Below are positions 53,307 through 63,188 of a stretch of 64,000 nt of DNA, piece by piece (the first letter of the stretch is position 1; the number at the start of each line of letters is the position of its first letter). The notes under the pieces are model-generated. The model saw only the letters and a program-made list of their open reading frames with translations. It searched no databases and was not told the DNA's origin. Source of the stretch: UBA10427 sp003500135 (GTDB taxonomy: Bacteria > Bacteroidota > Bacteroidia > Cytophagales > Cyclobacteriaceae); the NCBI GenBank assembly GCA_963966275.1, contig CAWZYQ010000001.1, positions 16,298 to 80,297 of the forward strand. The letters are read 5' to 3'. The translations under genes and the position numbers were made by a program.

Positions 53307-54167
53307 TTAATTAATTTCCGCTTTTAGACTTATATCCAGGCTTTTTACTGAGTGCGTGAGCGCTCCGATAGAAATAAAGTCAACGCCGCATTCAGCTACT
53401 TCTCTTAAATTTTCTTCAGTGACCCCTCCCGATGCTTCTGTCTCAGCACGTGAGCCAATAATTTCAACAGCCTCTTTCATAGTCGCCGTATCCATATTAT
53501 CGAGCATGATCACATCCGCTTTACTTTCCAATGCTGCACGTACTTCTGTCAACGTCCTGGTCTCTACTTCAATTCTCAGTTTTTTGTTTTGTTCTGCCAG
53601 ATATTGCCTGGTTTTTGCCACTGCATTAGCAATACCTCCGGAATAATCGATATGGTTGTCTTTTAACATTACCATGTCGAATAATCCGAAACGGTGGTTG
53701 GAACCTCCTCCAATGGCTACCGCCCATTTTTCAATCGGTCTGAGAAAAGGTGTGGTTTTTCGTGTATCCAGAATACGGGTTTCAGTACCTTCGAGCATGG
53801 CTACAAGCTTGTGCGTTCTGGTAGCAATACCGCTCATTCGTTGCATCACGTTGAGCAAAAAACGCTCAGTTGATAATATTGACCTTACCTTTCCTTTCAG
53901 TTCCATGATCAGGTCTCCGGCTTGCACCTCTGCGCCATCTTCCACCTTTTTCACAACTTTCATAGAACAATCCACCTTATCGAAAATAAGTTGGGCCATT
54001 TCAATTCCTGCAATCGTACCGGGTTCTTTTGCAATCAATCGCGCAATACCGGTCATTTCTTTGGGTATGGTGGCTACGGTGGAGTGATCGCCATCACCAA
54101 GATCTTCCTCCATTGACAGTTCAATGAATTTTTGCAGATACTCCGAAGTAAGGTATTGATTTTTCAC
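53307..54167 (-). CDS. nadC: nicotinate-nucleotide pyrophosphorylase (carboxylating)
   Basis: 286 residues from GTG 54167 (VKNQYLTSEYL); the frame continues upstream but the added residues look non-coding. Converts quinolinate plus PRPP to nicotinate mononucleotide in NAD synthesis. Signatures: EEDLGDGDHST, LNVMQRMSGIAT, ETRILDTRKTTP, AIGGGSNHRFGLFD and SGGVTEENL. DUF4783 lies 58 bases upstream (its stop 54226), likely the same unit. Confidence 0.95.
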   Translation of the reverse strand: MKNQYLTSEYLQKFIELSMEEDLGDGDHSTVATIPKEMTGIARLIAKEPGTIAGIEMAQLIFDKVDCSMKVVKKVEDGAEVQAGDLIMELKGKVRSILSTERFLLNVMQRMSGIATRTHKLVAMLEGTETRILDTRKTTPFLRPIEKWAVAIGGGSNHRFGLFDMVMLKDNHIDYSGGIANAVAKTRQYLAEQNKKLRIEVETRTLTEVRAALESKADVIMLDNMDTATMKEAVEIIGSRAETEASGGVTEENLREVAECGVDFISIGALTHSVKSLDISLKAEIN

Positions 54168-54225
54168 GCTGCAAAAATAGAAAAACCTATGGGATAAAGG
54201 ATAAAAAAGCGGAATAAACAAAAGA

Positions 54226-54630
54226 TTATTCGAGGCTGAAGTCCATCAGGTCGATTAAATATGCTTCATTGAATTTTTTGATGTAAATCAAAACACGAAA
54301 TGACCCCGAATCGAAACTGTATTTACCGATCACATAGGTAAGGCCTTGTTTCGAAGCTCCCTGGTGTATATACTGAAAGTCGCTGGGCGGATATTTTTTA
54401 AAGAAATCTTTCAATACAAATTCAGCTTGCGTTTTGCTGTAGCTGGCTTTGTCGCCATTGATGTTCAGCTCTACAGTTTTATTGAAGTTTTTGACCAGTT
54501 CTTTGGAACTACCGGCTTTTAGCGCTGCACGCACATTGTTGACCACTGCATTTTGGTTTTGAGCTCGGAGTTCCATGCCTGTTAAGGCAAGGATTGCTAA
54601 TGTGAAAGTTAAAAAAATTTTGTTGTTCAT
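54226..54630 (-). CDS. DUF4783-type exported protein
   Basis: 134 residues starting MNNKIFLTFTLAILAL at 54630. Signal peptide ending RAQ, then a small NTF2-like domain: NNVRAALKAGSSKELVKNFN, YSKTQAEFVLKDFFKKYPPSDFQYIHQG. Typical DUF4783. Neighbour of nadC. Function unknown. Confidence 0.82.
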   Translation of the reverse strand: MNNKIFLTFTLAILALTGMELRAQNQNAVVNNVRAALKAGSSKELVKNFNKTVELNINGDKASYSKTQAEFVLKDFFKKYPPSDFQYIHQGASKQGLTYVIGKYSFDSGSFRVLIYIKKFNEAYLIDLMDFSLE

Positions 54631-54768
54631 GGCTCTGCAGAAACGCTTCAAAATAACAAAAAAATAAGCTAAATCTATGCCAGTTATTGATTAATTTTGT
54701 TTCAATATCTCAAAAAGACCTATTAAAATCATTTAAACAAAGTGTAACACGCAAAAAACTTTTCTAAT

Positions 54769-55515
54769 ATGTACAAAATTGTGTTAATCCGCCACGGAGA
54801 AAGTCAGTGGAACAAAGAAAACAGATTTACCGGATGGGCCGATGTAGACCTTACTGATAAGGGGCGCGAAGAAGCCAGGGCAGCCGGACAATTGTTAAAA
54901 GAAGAAGGATTCGAATTTGACAAAGCATATTCTTCAGTGCTCAAACGAGCGATTCGCACACTTTGGATCGCGTTGGATGAGTTGGATGCAATGTGGTTGC
55001 CGGTAGAAAGAAGCTGGAAGCTCAACGAACGTTTTTATGGAGGGCTGACCGGGCTCGGCAAAGGTGAAACTGCCAAAAAATATGGTGAAGACCAGGTTTT
55101 GATCTGGAGAAGAAGTTATGATACGCCTCCACCTGAATTGGACAAAAGCAGCGAATACTACCCGGGCAATGACCGAAGATATAAGGATCTGACAGATGCT
55201 GAGCTACCGGTAACTGAATGCCTGAAAGACACTGTTGAGCGCGTGGTTCCTTATTGGAATGAGCGAATTGTACCAGACATTAAGTCAGGTAAAAAACTTG
55301 TGATTGCGGCACATGGCAACAGTTTGCGCGCATTGGTGAAATACCTCGATAACATCTCTGACGAAGAAATCCTTAAGCTAAACATTCCTACAGGTATACC
55401 GTTGGTATATGAGCTGGATGCCGATATGAAACCAATTAAGAGTTACTATCTAGGCGACCAGGAAGCGCTGGCAGCAAAAATGAGCGCTGTGGCCAATCAG
55501 GGAAAAGCTAAATAA
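54769..55515 (+). CDS. gpmA: 2,3-bisphosphoglycerate-dependent phosphoglycerate mutase
   Basis: 248 residues, full length. Active-site RHGESQWN (phospho-His), FTGWADVDLT, SVLKRAIRT, ERFYGGLTGLGKGET and AAHGNSLRALVKY are intact. Interconverts 3- and 2-phosphoglycerate. With tpiA elsewhere in the window it belongs to glycolysis, but the genes are ~32 kb apart. Followed by a lipoprotein gene after 9 bases. Confidence 0.97.
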   Translation: MYKIVLIRHGESQWNKENRFTGWADVDLTDKGREEARAAGQLLKEEGFEFDKAYSSVLKRAIRTLWIALDELDAMWLPVERSWKLNERFYGGLTGLGKGETAKKYGEDQVLIWRRSYDTPPPELDKSSEYYPGNDRRYKDLTDAELPVTECLKDTVERVVPYWNERIVPDIKSGKKLVIAAHGNSLRALVKYLDNISDEEILKLNIPTGIPLVYELDADMKPIKSYYLGDQEALAAKMSAVANQGKAK

Positions 55516-55524
55516 AGAAGTTTT

Positions 55525-56112
55525 ATGCGTAATCATAGCGCCGGTCTTTTGGCCTTGTTCATTGCAATTCTGGGTACTGCTTGTTTAAGAAATCCTGAAA
55601 AGCAAATAGGTGCACATGATTACTATGACATTAAAGGACTTTTTGATCAGCAGAATGAAATGCTGCGATCGGAGAGTCCTTTGTTATTAAAAAAGGTGCG
55701 CTATGGCGAAAAGTTCGAGGAAAAACAGTTGAGGCCGGATAGCCTTGACTGGCATAAAGAACTCAATATGTTTTACGATGTTAACCCAAACCTGGCCGCC
55801 AATAAAACCAAATACCAAGAACGCTACGAAATGAGGGGTGGCGATATACAATTGAGTTATTTTCCCGAAGACTTTGCAAATGCAGAACTCAAAAGCCTTC
55901 AGATAAGTCTGAACCCTAAAGATTCTGCAATACAAGGCCTGCGTGCTATTTTACGTACAAAAAATTATCTCACAAAAGAAGAAGTATTGTTAGAAGCCAG
56001 CTTCGATGATCAAAGGCCCCCAATGATCAAGGGGTATTTTATCAGAACTGGCCAGAAAGTTGTGACTAAAGACTCTTCGCACTATAGCCTGATTGGCGAA
56101 ATAGTGCGATAG
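55525..56112 (+). CDS. lipoprotein of unknown function
   Basis: 195 residues. Lipobox LGTAC with Cys20; the mature part is a mixed alpha/beta domain with YYDIKGLFDQQNEML near the N-terminus and a beta-rich second half. Probably co-transcribed with gpmA. No family recognised; an envelope-anchored accessory protein is all that can be said. Confidence 0.72.
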   Translation: MRNHSAGLLALFIAILGTACLRNPEKQIGAHDYYDIKGLFDQQNEMLRSESPLLLKKVRYGEKFEEKQLRPDSLDWHKELNMFYDVNPNLAANKTKYQERYEMRGGDIQLSYFPEDFANAELKSLQISLNPKDSAIQGLRAILRTKNYLTKEEVLLEASFDDQRPPMIKGYFIRTGQKVVTKDSSHYSLIGEIVR

Positions 56113-56127
56113 GTAAATTCTTGCTTC

Positions 56128-57058
56128 TTAATAACTTCCTTTCTTTATTGCGCTGAATATATCCATATTTTGATTGCGTTCTTTGACCACAAAGATCGGA
56201 AGATGCTTGTTCTGGATGATGGGATTTTCTGCCACACTACCCAAGATCAAGGAGGCTGCCGGTGTCCGGCCTTTGGAGCCAATACAAATTCCTGTGCAAT
56301 TTCTGTCTTTGGCATAATTATATATGGCTCCTGCGATGTTTTCATCTTCACTATTGACATGCTCAAATTCAAGAGGAATATCATGATGGTCCAATATGGA
56401 TAGAAATTTCTCAAAGTCCTTTTGGGCATGTATTTGCATGATGCTTTCATATTCTTCCATACTTTTTCCGGAGTAGTGATAGCCCTGAGGAATTGAATAT
56501 ACATTCAAGCATTGAATTTTAGCGTTTTTATAATGACCACATACTTCTATGGCTTGCTCAAGCGCCATTTTTGAGTTTTCAGAGAAATCGATAGGCGCCA
56601 ATTTTTTTGTTCGTATCCGGCATTTGACCGCTAAAAAACCCCACACTACACGGCGCCAGCTTTGCAATCTTCCCACTATTAACGCCCAAAGATGTGCGGT
56701 TGGCTTTATGACCTAGCAAAATAAGGCCAACATTTTTTATTTGCGCCCATCGTAAAATCCCCTCGGTGATATTTCCCTCCAGTACATCAATATCGTATCT
56801 CGTTTCGACTGCCTCCTTATTCCATTTTTGTATGTTAAATTCAATTTGATTTTTGATGGCTTCATCTTGTGGAGCAATCAAGTCGGGATATTTTTCGGCA
56901 ATACTACCGGGCATATCCAAAGTCTTCACCACGTGTACGAAGTAAAGCTGCTCTATGCCAACATGATTAGACATTTTAAAAATATTCTCAATTAGTTTAT
57001 CGTCAAAATCACTAAAATCCAATGCAATGATTAAACGCTTTATTTCGTACCTGGTCAA
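56128..57058 (-). pseudogene. tandem universal stress protein split by a 1-base frameshift
   Basis: Two USP domains in one coding span. The first (57058 to 56579) is complete through GHKANRTSLGVNSGKIAKLAPCSV; the second (to 56128) contains APIDFSENSKMALEQAIEVCG and GSKGRTPAASLILGSVAENPI. They are in different frames. The switch point is a run of seven T on the plus strand (56602-56608, seven A in the mRNA); removing one base joins them without loss as TNKKLAPIDFSEN. The joined product would be ~309 residues, normal for tandem USPs. This is a homopolymer indel: real frameshift, sequencing error or slippage. Starts at TTG 57058. Confidence 0.82.
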
Positions 57059-57214
57059 AAAAATATGTTTTGGGTATTTTTAACACTTTTGGTCAACAAT
57101 TTATTAGCAATTGTTGATTTAAGTAAATTACTTTGCAATAATTTTTGGCGCAAAATCACTTTTTTCGAATTGAAAGAACAAGATCGTAAAGGAAAGGTCG
57201 CTGGCTCGAAATTC

Positions 57215-57517
57215 ATGACCAGGATAAAAGTAAAATGGGGTATCGATTCTAATTTACAAATTGCCGTGATCTTTGTTGTTTTCGCGCTAACAGGTTTTTC
57301 AGTAGTATACTTTCGTGAGTGGTTATTTACTTTTATAGGCATCAATCACGAACCATGGTACATCAAAACCTTCGCCTGGATCATCCTGGTATTTCCATCC
57401 TATCAAATTCTTTTACTCTTTTATGGCACAATATTCGGCCAGTTCAGGTTTTTCTGGTCAAAAGAGAAAAAAATGCTCCTGTCAATTGCCCGATTATTCA
57501 AAAAATCATCCCGATAG
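57215..57517 (+). CDS. DUF6787-type small membrane protein
   Basis: 100 residues from ATG 57215: MTRIKVKWGIDSNLQIAVIF, two membrane helices, then FGQFRFFWSKEKKMLL, the ending that defines this family. The frame is open ~150 bases further upstream but that part lacks protein pattern. Sometimes mislabelled prolipoprotein diacylglyceryl transferase; there is no such catalytic motif here. Function unknown. Confidence 0.78.
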   Translation: MTRIKVKWGIDSNLQIAVIFVVFALTGFSVVYFREWLFTFIGINHEPWYIKTFAWIILVFPSYQILLLFYGTIFGQFRFFWSKEKKMLLSIARLFKKSSR

Positions 57518-57577
57518 AAACTTTTCCGAACCTTTCCCCGTAACTTCGTAAGAATTCAAACATTAAGCTTTCTTCAT

Positions 57578-58552
57578 ATGAATCCATCTAACTTCATTAA
57601 CAAGCAGAAAGTAGCTCTTGTATTGTCAAGTGGAGGAGCTAGGGGTTTTGCACATATCGGTGTAATTGAAACTTTACTGGAAAACAACTATGAAATTTCG
57701 TCGATCGCCGGTTGTTCAATGGGCTCGTTGATTGGTGGTGTATTCTGCACCGGTGAGTTAGACAAATTCAAAGAATGGGCTACAGGATTACAAAAAGCTG
57801 ATGTATTTAAACTATATGATTTCACCTTTGCCGCCAATGGCCTGGTAAAAGGTGAAAAAGTATTCCGCGAAATCCAGCAATTTTTACCAGACAGGGATAT
57901 CAGTGAACTCAACATCCCTTTCACCGCTGTCGCTGCGGATGTGGTGGATCAAAAAGAATATATATTTAAAAATGGCCCGTTATATGATGCCCTCCGAGCA
58001 AGTTGTGCCATACCTGGTGTGGTAAAACCGGTTGAAATTAAGGGTAAGCAGTTGCTTGATGGCGGAATATTGAATCCTCTCCCTTTAAATTTGATAGAAA
58101 AAAGGGACGATGAGTTGTTGGTGGCTGTCAATGTAAATGCCTGTGTACCCCATCATGCGCCTGTCCGATCGCCGGAAGAGGTGATTGCAGATAAGGCTTT
58201 TGATCGAAAGGTCTGGACCATGCTCAATAAATGGTTGAAAAGAGATAAGCCTGCTACAAAACACCCAAAGCCGGAAAAACTACAGGAAGAAAAGAAAAAA
58301 TTTGGTTTTTTCGAGCTCATGCTGCGAGCCAGTGACATGATGCAGGATCGTTTAACGGATAAAATGGTAGAACTTTATCCGCCCCATATGTTGGTAAATA
58401 TCTCGAGGAAAGCCGGAGGTACTTTTGAATACTACCGCGCTGCGGAGTTTATTGAAGCCGGTCGCCAGGCTACTTTGAGAGCGCTAGCAAGGCATCAATG
58501 GATAAAAAACGAAAAAGTTAAAAGTGGTTACAACCGCACTGCTACATCATAA
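57578..58552 (+). CDS. patatin-like phospholipase
   Basis: 324 residues. Oxyanion loop SSGGARGFAHIG, nucleophile elbow GCSMGS (GxSxG) and catalytic Asp in LDGGILNPLPL are present. Cytoplasmic or membrane-associated acyl hydrolase of the RssA type; no signal peptide, no barrel domain, so not the outer-membrane PlpD type. Substrate unknown. Confidence 0.9.
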   Translation: MNPSNFINKQKVALVLSSGGARGFAHIGVIETLLENNYEISSIAGCSMGSLIGGVFCTGELDKFKEWATGLQKADVFKLYDFTFAANGLVKGEKVFREIQQFLPDRDISELNIPFTAVAADVVDQKEYIFKNGPLYDALRASCAIPGVVKPVEIKGKQLLDGGILNPLPLNLIEKRDDELLVAVNVNACVPHHAPVRSPEEVIADKAFDRKVWTMLNKWLKRDKPATKHPKPEKLQEEKKKFGFFELMLRASDMMQDRLTDKMVELYPPHMLVNISRKAGGTFEYYRAAEFIEAGRQATLRALARHQWIKNEKVKSGYNRTATS

Positions 58553-58828
58553 ATGGATTACCTGATCAAAAAACCAGGTCTTCCAATACATTCTTTTTCT
58601 GGTAATATGAGCGACTCCCATTGCCAATAAAATCGTATACACCAGCGCTCTTACAAATCCAATCCAGGGATTTTCTGTTAAACTGTTAATAATCGTTTCA
58701 AGTCCCGTGGGAGCAAGAATTGGCCAAATCACATTGGCAAAACCCACAAAGGCAATCATCGGGTTTTTTCCGTTGTCAGATAGCAGCTTCACTAGCCAGT
58801 TATTTTTTATCAAGTGCTCGATTATCAA
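58547..58828 (-). pseudogene. C-terminal remnant of a NagX-like (DUF5009) membrane acyltransferase
   Basis: 93 residues from TTG 58828 with three hydrophobic helices: LVKLLSDNGKNPMIAFVGFAN, IWPILAPTGLETII and NPWIGFVRALVYTILLAMGVA. This order resembles the last helices of NagX/HGSNAT-type (DUF5009) N-acetyltransferases, proteins of ~380 residues; the rest of such a gene is missing upstream, where the frame soon meets a stop. It lies 60 bases downstream of nagB on the same strand, which fits amino-sugar context. Assignment is moderate; it could be an unrelated small membrane protein. Confidence 0.5.
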
Positions 58829-58888
58829 AAGGGCAGATAAAAATTTGGTTCTACGTATAGAGCAGGGACTATTTTTTATTAATTTGAT

Positions 58889-60808
58889 TTAATAGCGCCA
58901 TCTGATAAATGCTTCCATCGCTTCATAGTTGGCAAGCCCCAGGCTGTGGTATTTCTCGGCTGTTTCGCGATTACGTTCTTCTGCCCTGATCCAAAACCCT
59001 CTTTCATCATCACCAGGGAATACGGGCCGGTCTTTTTGAGACTGGTGTTTAAATATGGCGTTTCGCTTTCTTTCTACTTCTTGCGGTGAAAGTGGAACGG
59101 CCATTTCAATTTCATGGGTTTCAAATTCATGCCATGCACCGCGATAAAGCCAGAACCAGCAGTCGTCAATCCAGCTTTCTGTTTTCTTTAAACGTTTCAG
59201 TGCTTCTAGAACAATTCGGAAACATACGATATGAGTTCCATGAGGATCGGCAAAATCGCCTGCTGCAAATACCTGATGCGGTTTTATGTCTTTTAAAAGA
59301 CGCAATGTCCGTTCAATGTCCGGCTCCATACTTGGATATGGTTCTGTTTTTTTAGCATCATAAAAAGGCAGGTCCATGAAAATAATCTGGTCGTCCCGCA
59401 AGCCTGCATAGCGCGCTGCAGCTGTGGCTTCACTTTTTCGAATAAAGGCTTTTACATTGCGTATTTCCTCCAAATCTGGTTGGTTGGGCTTTTTATCTTT
59501 GAAAAAATCACGCATCATATCATAGGACTTTTGAAGCTTCTCATATCCGTTGCCTATACTTTTTACAAAATCTATACTAAACTCCAGATATCGCAGCACG
59601 TCGTCATCATGCACAGCAGTATTTCCTGAAGTTTGATAGGCCACATGTACTTCGTGACCCTGATCCACCAATCTGATAAAAGTTCCTCCCATAGATATCA
59701 CATCATCATCAGGATGAGGTGAGAATATGACTGATCTTTTTTGAGCTGGTTTGGCTCTTTCTGGTCTTTGTGAATCATCGGCATTTGGTTTTCCACCTGG
59801 CCAACCTGTAATAGTATGTTGAATGCGATTGAATATATCAATATTTATATTGTAAGCAGGCCCCTTTTCGACCGCCAACTGTGCCATGCCATGACTATTG
59901 TAATCCTCATCCGTGAGTTTGAGTATAGGTTTGTTTAAAGTGTTTGACAGCCAGATCACTGCTTTTTTTATCATTGCAGCATCCCAGTGGCAATCCTTAA
60001 CCAACCAAGGGGTTTTAAATCTTGTCAGTTCTGATGCGGCATCTTCATCGAGTATGAACTCAACATGATCAGAAAGTTGAAGATAAGTAGCCGGAACATC
60101 TGAAGAAATATCCCCTTCAACCGCTTTTTGGATGATTGGGGCCTTGTTTTTACTCCATGCCATCAGAACGATTTCATTGGCTTTGAAAATGGTGCCTACA
60201 CCCATTGTTATGGCTTTCGTCGGCACGTTCTGTTTTCCTCCAAAATCCCGCGAAGCATCCCTTCTGGTAAGATCGTCCAATGTGACCAGGCGTGTACCGG
60301 AATTGGGGGCTGATCCGGGCTCATTGAAACCGATATGTCCGGTTCTACCGATACCTAATATCTGAATGTCGAGCCCGCCCAGCTCCTCAATTTTTTTCTC
60401 ATAGTCAATACAAAATTGCTGTATTTCTTCCTGCTTTAAATTACCATCAGGAATGTTGATGTTCTCTTTTGGAATATCTATATGATCAAAAAGGTTTTCA
60501 TTCATGAAGGTCACATAGCTTTGTTTAGATGAGGGTTCCATTGGGTAGTATTCATCCAAATTAAAGGTGATGACATTTTTAAAGCTCAATCCTTCATCCT
60601 TGTGCATGCGGACCAGTTCTTCGTAAACAATAACAGGTGTTTTGCCCGTGGCCAGCCCGAGAATAGCTTTCTCTCCCTTCTGATTTTTGTGATCAATAAT
60701 TTCAGCAATTCTTTTAGCGACTTTTACTGAGGCTTCAGTGTCGCTTTTGAATACTTTAACAGGTAATTTTTCGTATCTGGTTTCTTCTAAAAGATTTAAC
60801 CTTTTCAT
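58889..60808 (-). CDS. nagB: glucosamine-6-phosphate deaminase fused to a PIG-L/LmbE deacetylase-like domain
   Basis: 639 residues. Residues ~15-270 are NagB: LGLATGKTPVIVYEEL, VITFNLDEYYPM, and GIGRTGHIGFNEPGS, converting glucosamine 6-phosphate to fructose 6-phosphate and ammonia. Residues ~360-560 are LmbE/PIG-L-like, with metal-binding SPHPDDDVISMGG near 366 and a later ADPHGTHIV. Such fusions are common in Bacteroidota; the PIG-L part would suit N-acetylglucosamine-type deacetylation, but its substrate is not proved. Likely role: amino-sugar catabolism. Confidence 0.94.
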   Translation of the reverse strand: MKRLNLLEETRYEKLPVKVFKSDTEASVKVAKRIAEIIDHKNQKGEKAILGLATGKTPVIVYEELVRMHKDEGLSFKNVITFNLDEYYPMEPSSKQSYVTFMNENLFDHIDIPKENINIPDGNLKQEEIQQFCIDYEKKIEELGGLDIQILGIGRTGHIGFNEPGSAPNSGTRLVTLDDLTRRDASRDFGGKQNVPTKAITMGVGTIFKANEIVLMAWSKNKAPIIQKAVEGDISSDVPATYLQLSDHVEFILDEDAASELTRFKTPWLVKDCHWDAAMIKKAVIWLSNTLNKPILKLTDEDYNSHGMAQLAVEKGPAYNINIDIFNRIQHTITGWPGGKPNADDSQRPERAKPAQKRSVIFSPHPDDDVISMGGTFIRLVDQGHEVHVAYQTSGNTAVHDDDVLRYLEFSIDFVKSIGNGYEKLQKSYDMMRDFFKDKKPNQPDLEEIRNVKAFIRKSEATAAARYAGLRDDQIIFMDLPFYDAKKTEPYPSMEPDIERTLRLLKDIKPHQVFAAGDFADPHGTHIVCFRIVLEALKRLKKTESWIDDCWFWLYRGAWHEFETHEIEMAVPLSPQEVERKRNAIFKHQSQKDRPVFPGDDERGFWIRAEERNRETAEKYHSLGLANYEAMEAFIRWRY

Positions 60809-61240
60809 CGCCTTATTTTATTTTGCTGTTAATGTTTTTAATGTCACTTGTTTTTTTAAACACTTCATTTTTTGTATAAATAATTTGTTCATTCAATAGT
60901 TAGCTTTTACATGTCGCACCAGTTAACACAAAATATTCGTGACTCAAGATTGATAATTTCCCCAAATCAATATTTACCTGCCCAAATCGAAATAAATCAT
61001 AAAATAGCAATTGGGGCAATATCATATTTAAATGGCTATTATTATGTAGAAACATTAAAAAGTTAGCGCCCTTTGAGAATTAAAATCATCCGATCCTTGG
61101 AGGGAAATATTACTCAATTTGATCTCAAACTACAAGACTGTATTCCACACCGGTAAATATTTAGGAAATGGTGTATATCTTTAGGGCTGAAACATCTAAC
61201 GGAATACAAACATTCAAATTCGTAAAATAAATCGCCGTTT
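60809..61240. other. AT-rich divergent intergenic region
   Basis: 432 bases between the divergent nagB and methyltransferase genes. No gene, tRNA or strong hairpin seen. It may hold regulatory sites for nagB, but I find no clear operator; a near-consensus TATCTTTA lies near 61170 on the plus strand without a good -33. Confidence 0.45.
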
Positions 61241-61855
61241 ATGTCCATTGCCCTTAATAAGTCGCTTGGCAACATCGACCTTTACCTTTTAGATTTTATT
61301 CTGAAAGGATATTTCCCGGAAGGAATCAAAATACTGGACGCCGGATGCGGAGAAGGCCGCAACCTCCACTTTTTTTTACAAAATAATTATGAAGTGTATG
61401 GTTTCGACATAAATCGCGATGCCATTCGAATGGTTCGTTTGGTTGCCAGAAGCCTGGATAAAAGCATCACCGATGAAAATTTTCTGGTGAGCGATATCAA
61501 AGACCATCCTTTTCCTCCTGCAGCATTCGATCTGGTAGTCTGTAGTGCTGTACTACATTTTGCCAATGATAAAGAACACTTTATTGATATGATGGCCGAA
61601 TTGGTCAAGACTGTTAAAAAAGATGGCAGACTCTTTATTCGTATGGCATCGGATATTGGCATTGAAAAACTGGTTGAGCCTGTGGATGACGGAAAATTTT
61701 TGATGCCCGATGGTAGTTTACGTTTTTTATTGAACAGAAATTTGTATAATGAAGTTTTGGAAAAGTATGGCATGCAGGAGATGGAGCCGCTTAAAACAGT
61801 TAATTTGGCGGACCAGCGATGCATGAGTACCTTTTTATGGACCAAAACCGAGTGA
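61241..61855 (+). CDS. class I SAM-dependent methyltransferase
   Basis: 204 residues. SAM-binding loop ILDAGCGEGRN (motif I), acidic YGFDINRDA, AFDLVVCSAVLHF (motif for post-I/II). Small-molecule or lipid methyltransferase by general fold; substrate unknown. Two bases precede the M20 amidohydrolase start, so the genes are co-transcribed. Confidence 0.87.
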   Translation: MSIALNKSLGNIDLYLLDFILKGYFPEGIKILDAGCGEGRNLHFFLQNNYEVYGFDINRDAIRMVRLVARSLDKSITDENFLVSDIKDHPFPPAAFDLVVCSAVLHFANDKEHFIDMMAELVKTVKKDGRLFIRMASDIGIEKLVEPVDDGKFLMPDGSLRFLLNRNLYNEVLEKYGMQEMEPLKTVNLADQRCMSTFLWTKTE

Positions 61856-61856
61856 T

Positions 61857-63188
61857 ATGCAAACCCGAATTTTAGTGTTTTTCATTTCAATTTTCCTAAC
61901 CCATCTCAATGCGATAGCCCAGGCGCCACCAAATTTGGTGCAACAAACCGCCAGTGAATTGAACGATGAGCTTTTTGAATTATACAAAACACTTCATAGA
62001 AACCCGGAGCTTTCATTTGAAGAGAGGAATACCTCCAAAATGCTCTCGGATATTTTGATAGAAGAAGGGTTTGAGGTAACCAAAAATTTTGGAGGGTATG
62101 GCGTGGTGGCAATTATGAAAAACGGTGATGGGCCTACCATTATGCTGCGGGCTGATATGGACGCTCTACCCGTGAAAGAAGAAACGGGATTGCCCTATGC
62201 AAGTGAAGTGACAACCACCTTGAATGGTAACCCGGTACACGTAATGCATGCCTGTGGACACGACATTCATATGTCGGTATTGATAGGCGCTGCAAAGGCG
62301 CTAGTGAAATTAAAAAATAAATGGAAGGGCGCCTTAATGCTCATTTTACAGCCCGCAGAGGAGCGTAGTGGCGGTGCAAAAGCGATGTTGGCAGAGGGTT
62401 TATACCAAAAATTCGGAGCGCCCGATTATGCGTTGGCTTTGCATGCCAATGCCTCCATGGCAGCCGGTACCGTAGGGATATGCCCCGAATATGCCCTGGC
62501 CAATGTAGACATGGTGGATATTACCGTTTATGGAAAAGGCGGACATGGCGCCTATCCGCACACCACAATTGACCCGGTGGTATTGGCATCGCGAATTGTT
62601 CTTGATCTGCAAACTATCGTGAGCCGTGAGGTATCACCCCTTGAGCCTGCTGTTGTAACAGTTGGCTCGATCCATGGTGGCGCCAAAGGCAATATCATTC
62701 CCGATGAAGTGAAGCTCGAGCTCACATTGAGGTCGTACTCTGACGTGGTAAGACAACACACCATAACAGCCATTAAAAGAATCACTTCTTCCCTGGCCCA
62801 ATCTGCCGGACTTGAGTCAGACTTATATCCAAAAGTTGAAGTAAGGGATGAATCAACACCTGCCCTTTACAACGATCCCAAACTTTCGAAACAGATATTG
62901 GAAGCTTTTCAACGCTACATCGGTGAGCAAAACGCCATGATTGTTAATCCGGTGATGGGCGGTGAGGATTTTGGTAAGTTTGGCCGAACAGAAGAAAATG
63001 TGCCGATATGTTTATATTGGCTAGGCACAGTATCTGAGGAAAAAATTGAGGAAGCTCAAAAAGGAAATATTAATCTTCCATCGCTGCACTCACCATTCTT
63101 TGCACCTGAAGCAGGCCCTTCCATTAACACGGGAGTGATTACCATGACTTCTGCTGTGATCGAACTTATGAGCAATGGGTTGGATTGA
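61857..63188 (+). CDS. exported M20D amidohydrolase / aminoacylase-type peptidase
   Basis: 443 residues with a signal peptide ending AIAQ. Zinc-binding and catalytic motifs of the M20D family are present: HRNPELSFEE, RADMDALPVKEETG, HACGHDIH (metal), PAEE and GGEDFG. Hydrolyses N-acyl amino acids or similar amides, such as hippurate-type or indole-conjugate substrates; the true substrate is unknown. Overlaps the next gene by 14 bases. Confidence 0.92.
   Translation: MQTRILVFFISIFLTHLNAIAQAPPNLVQQTASELNDELFELYKTLHRNPELSFEERNTSKMLSDILIEEGFEVTKNFGGYGVVAIMKNGDGPTIMLRADMDALPVKEETGLPYASEVTTTLNGNPVHVMHACGHDIHMSVLIGAAKALVKLKNKWKGALMLILQPAEERSGGAKAMLAEGLYQKFGAPDYALALHANASMAAGTVGICPEYALANVDMVDITVYGKGGHGAYPHTTIDPVVLASRIVLDLQTIVSREVSPLEPAVVTVGSIHGGAKGNIIPDEVKLELTLRSYSDVVRQHTITAIKRITSSLAQSAGLESDLYPKVEVRDESTPALYNDPKLSKQILEAFQRYIGEQNAMIVNPVMGGEDFGKFGRTEENVPICLYWLGTVSEEKIEEAQKGNINLPSLHSPFFAPEAGPSINTGVITMTSAVIELMSNGLD

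Noticed and set aside
56602..56608. Programmed -1 ribosomal frameshift in the USP gene
   Set aside because: The shift needed is +1 and the zero-frame codons around the run (AAC AAA AAA) do not form an X XXY YYZ heptamer.
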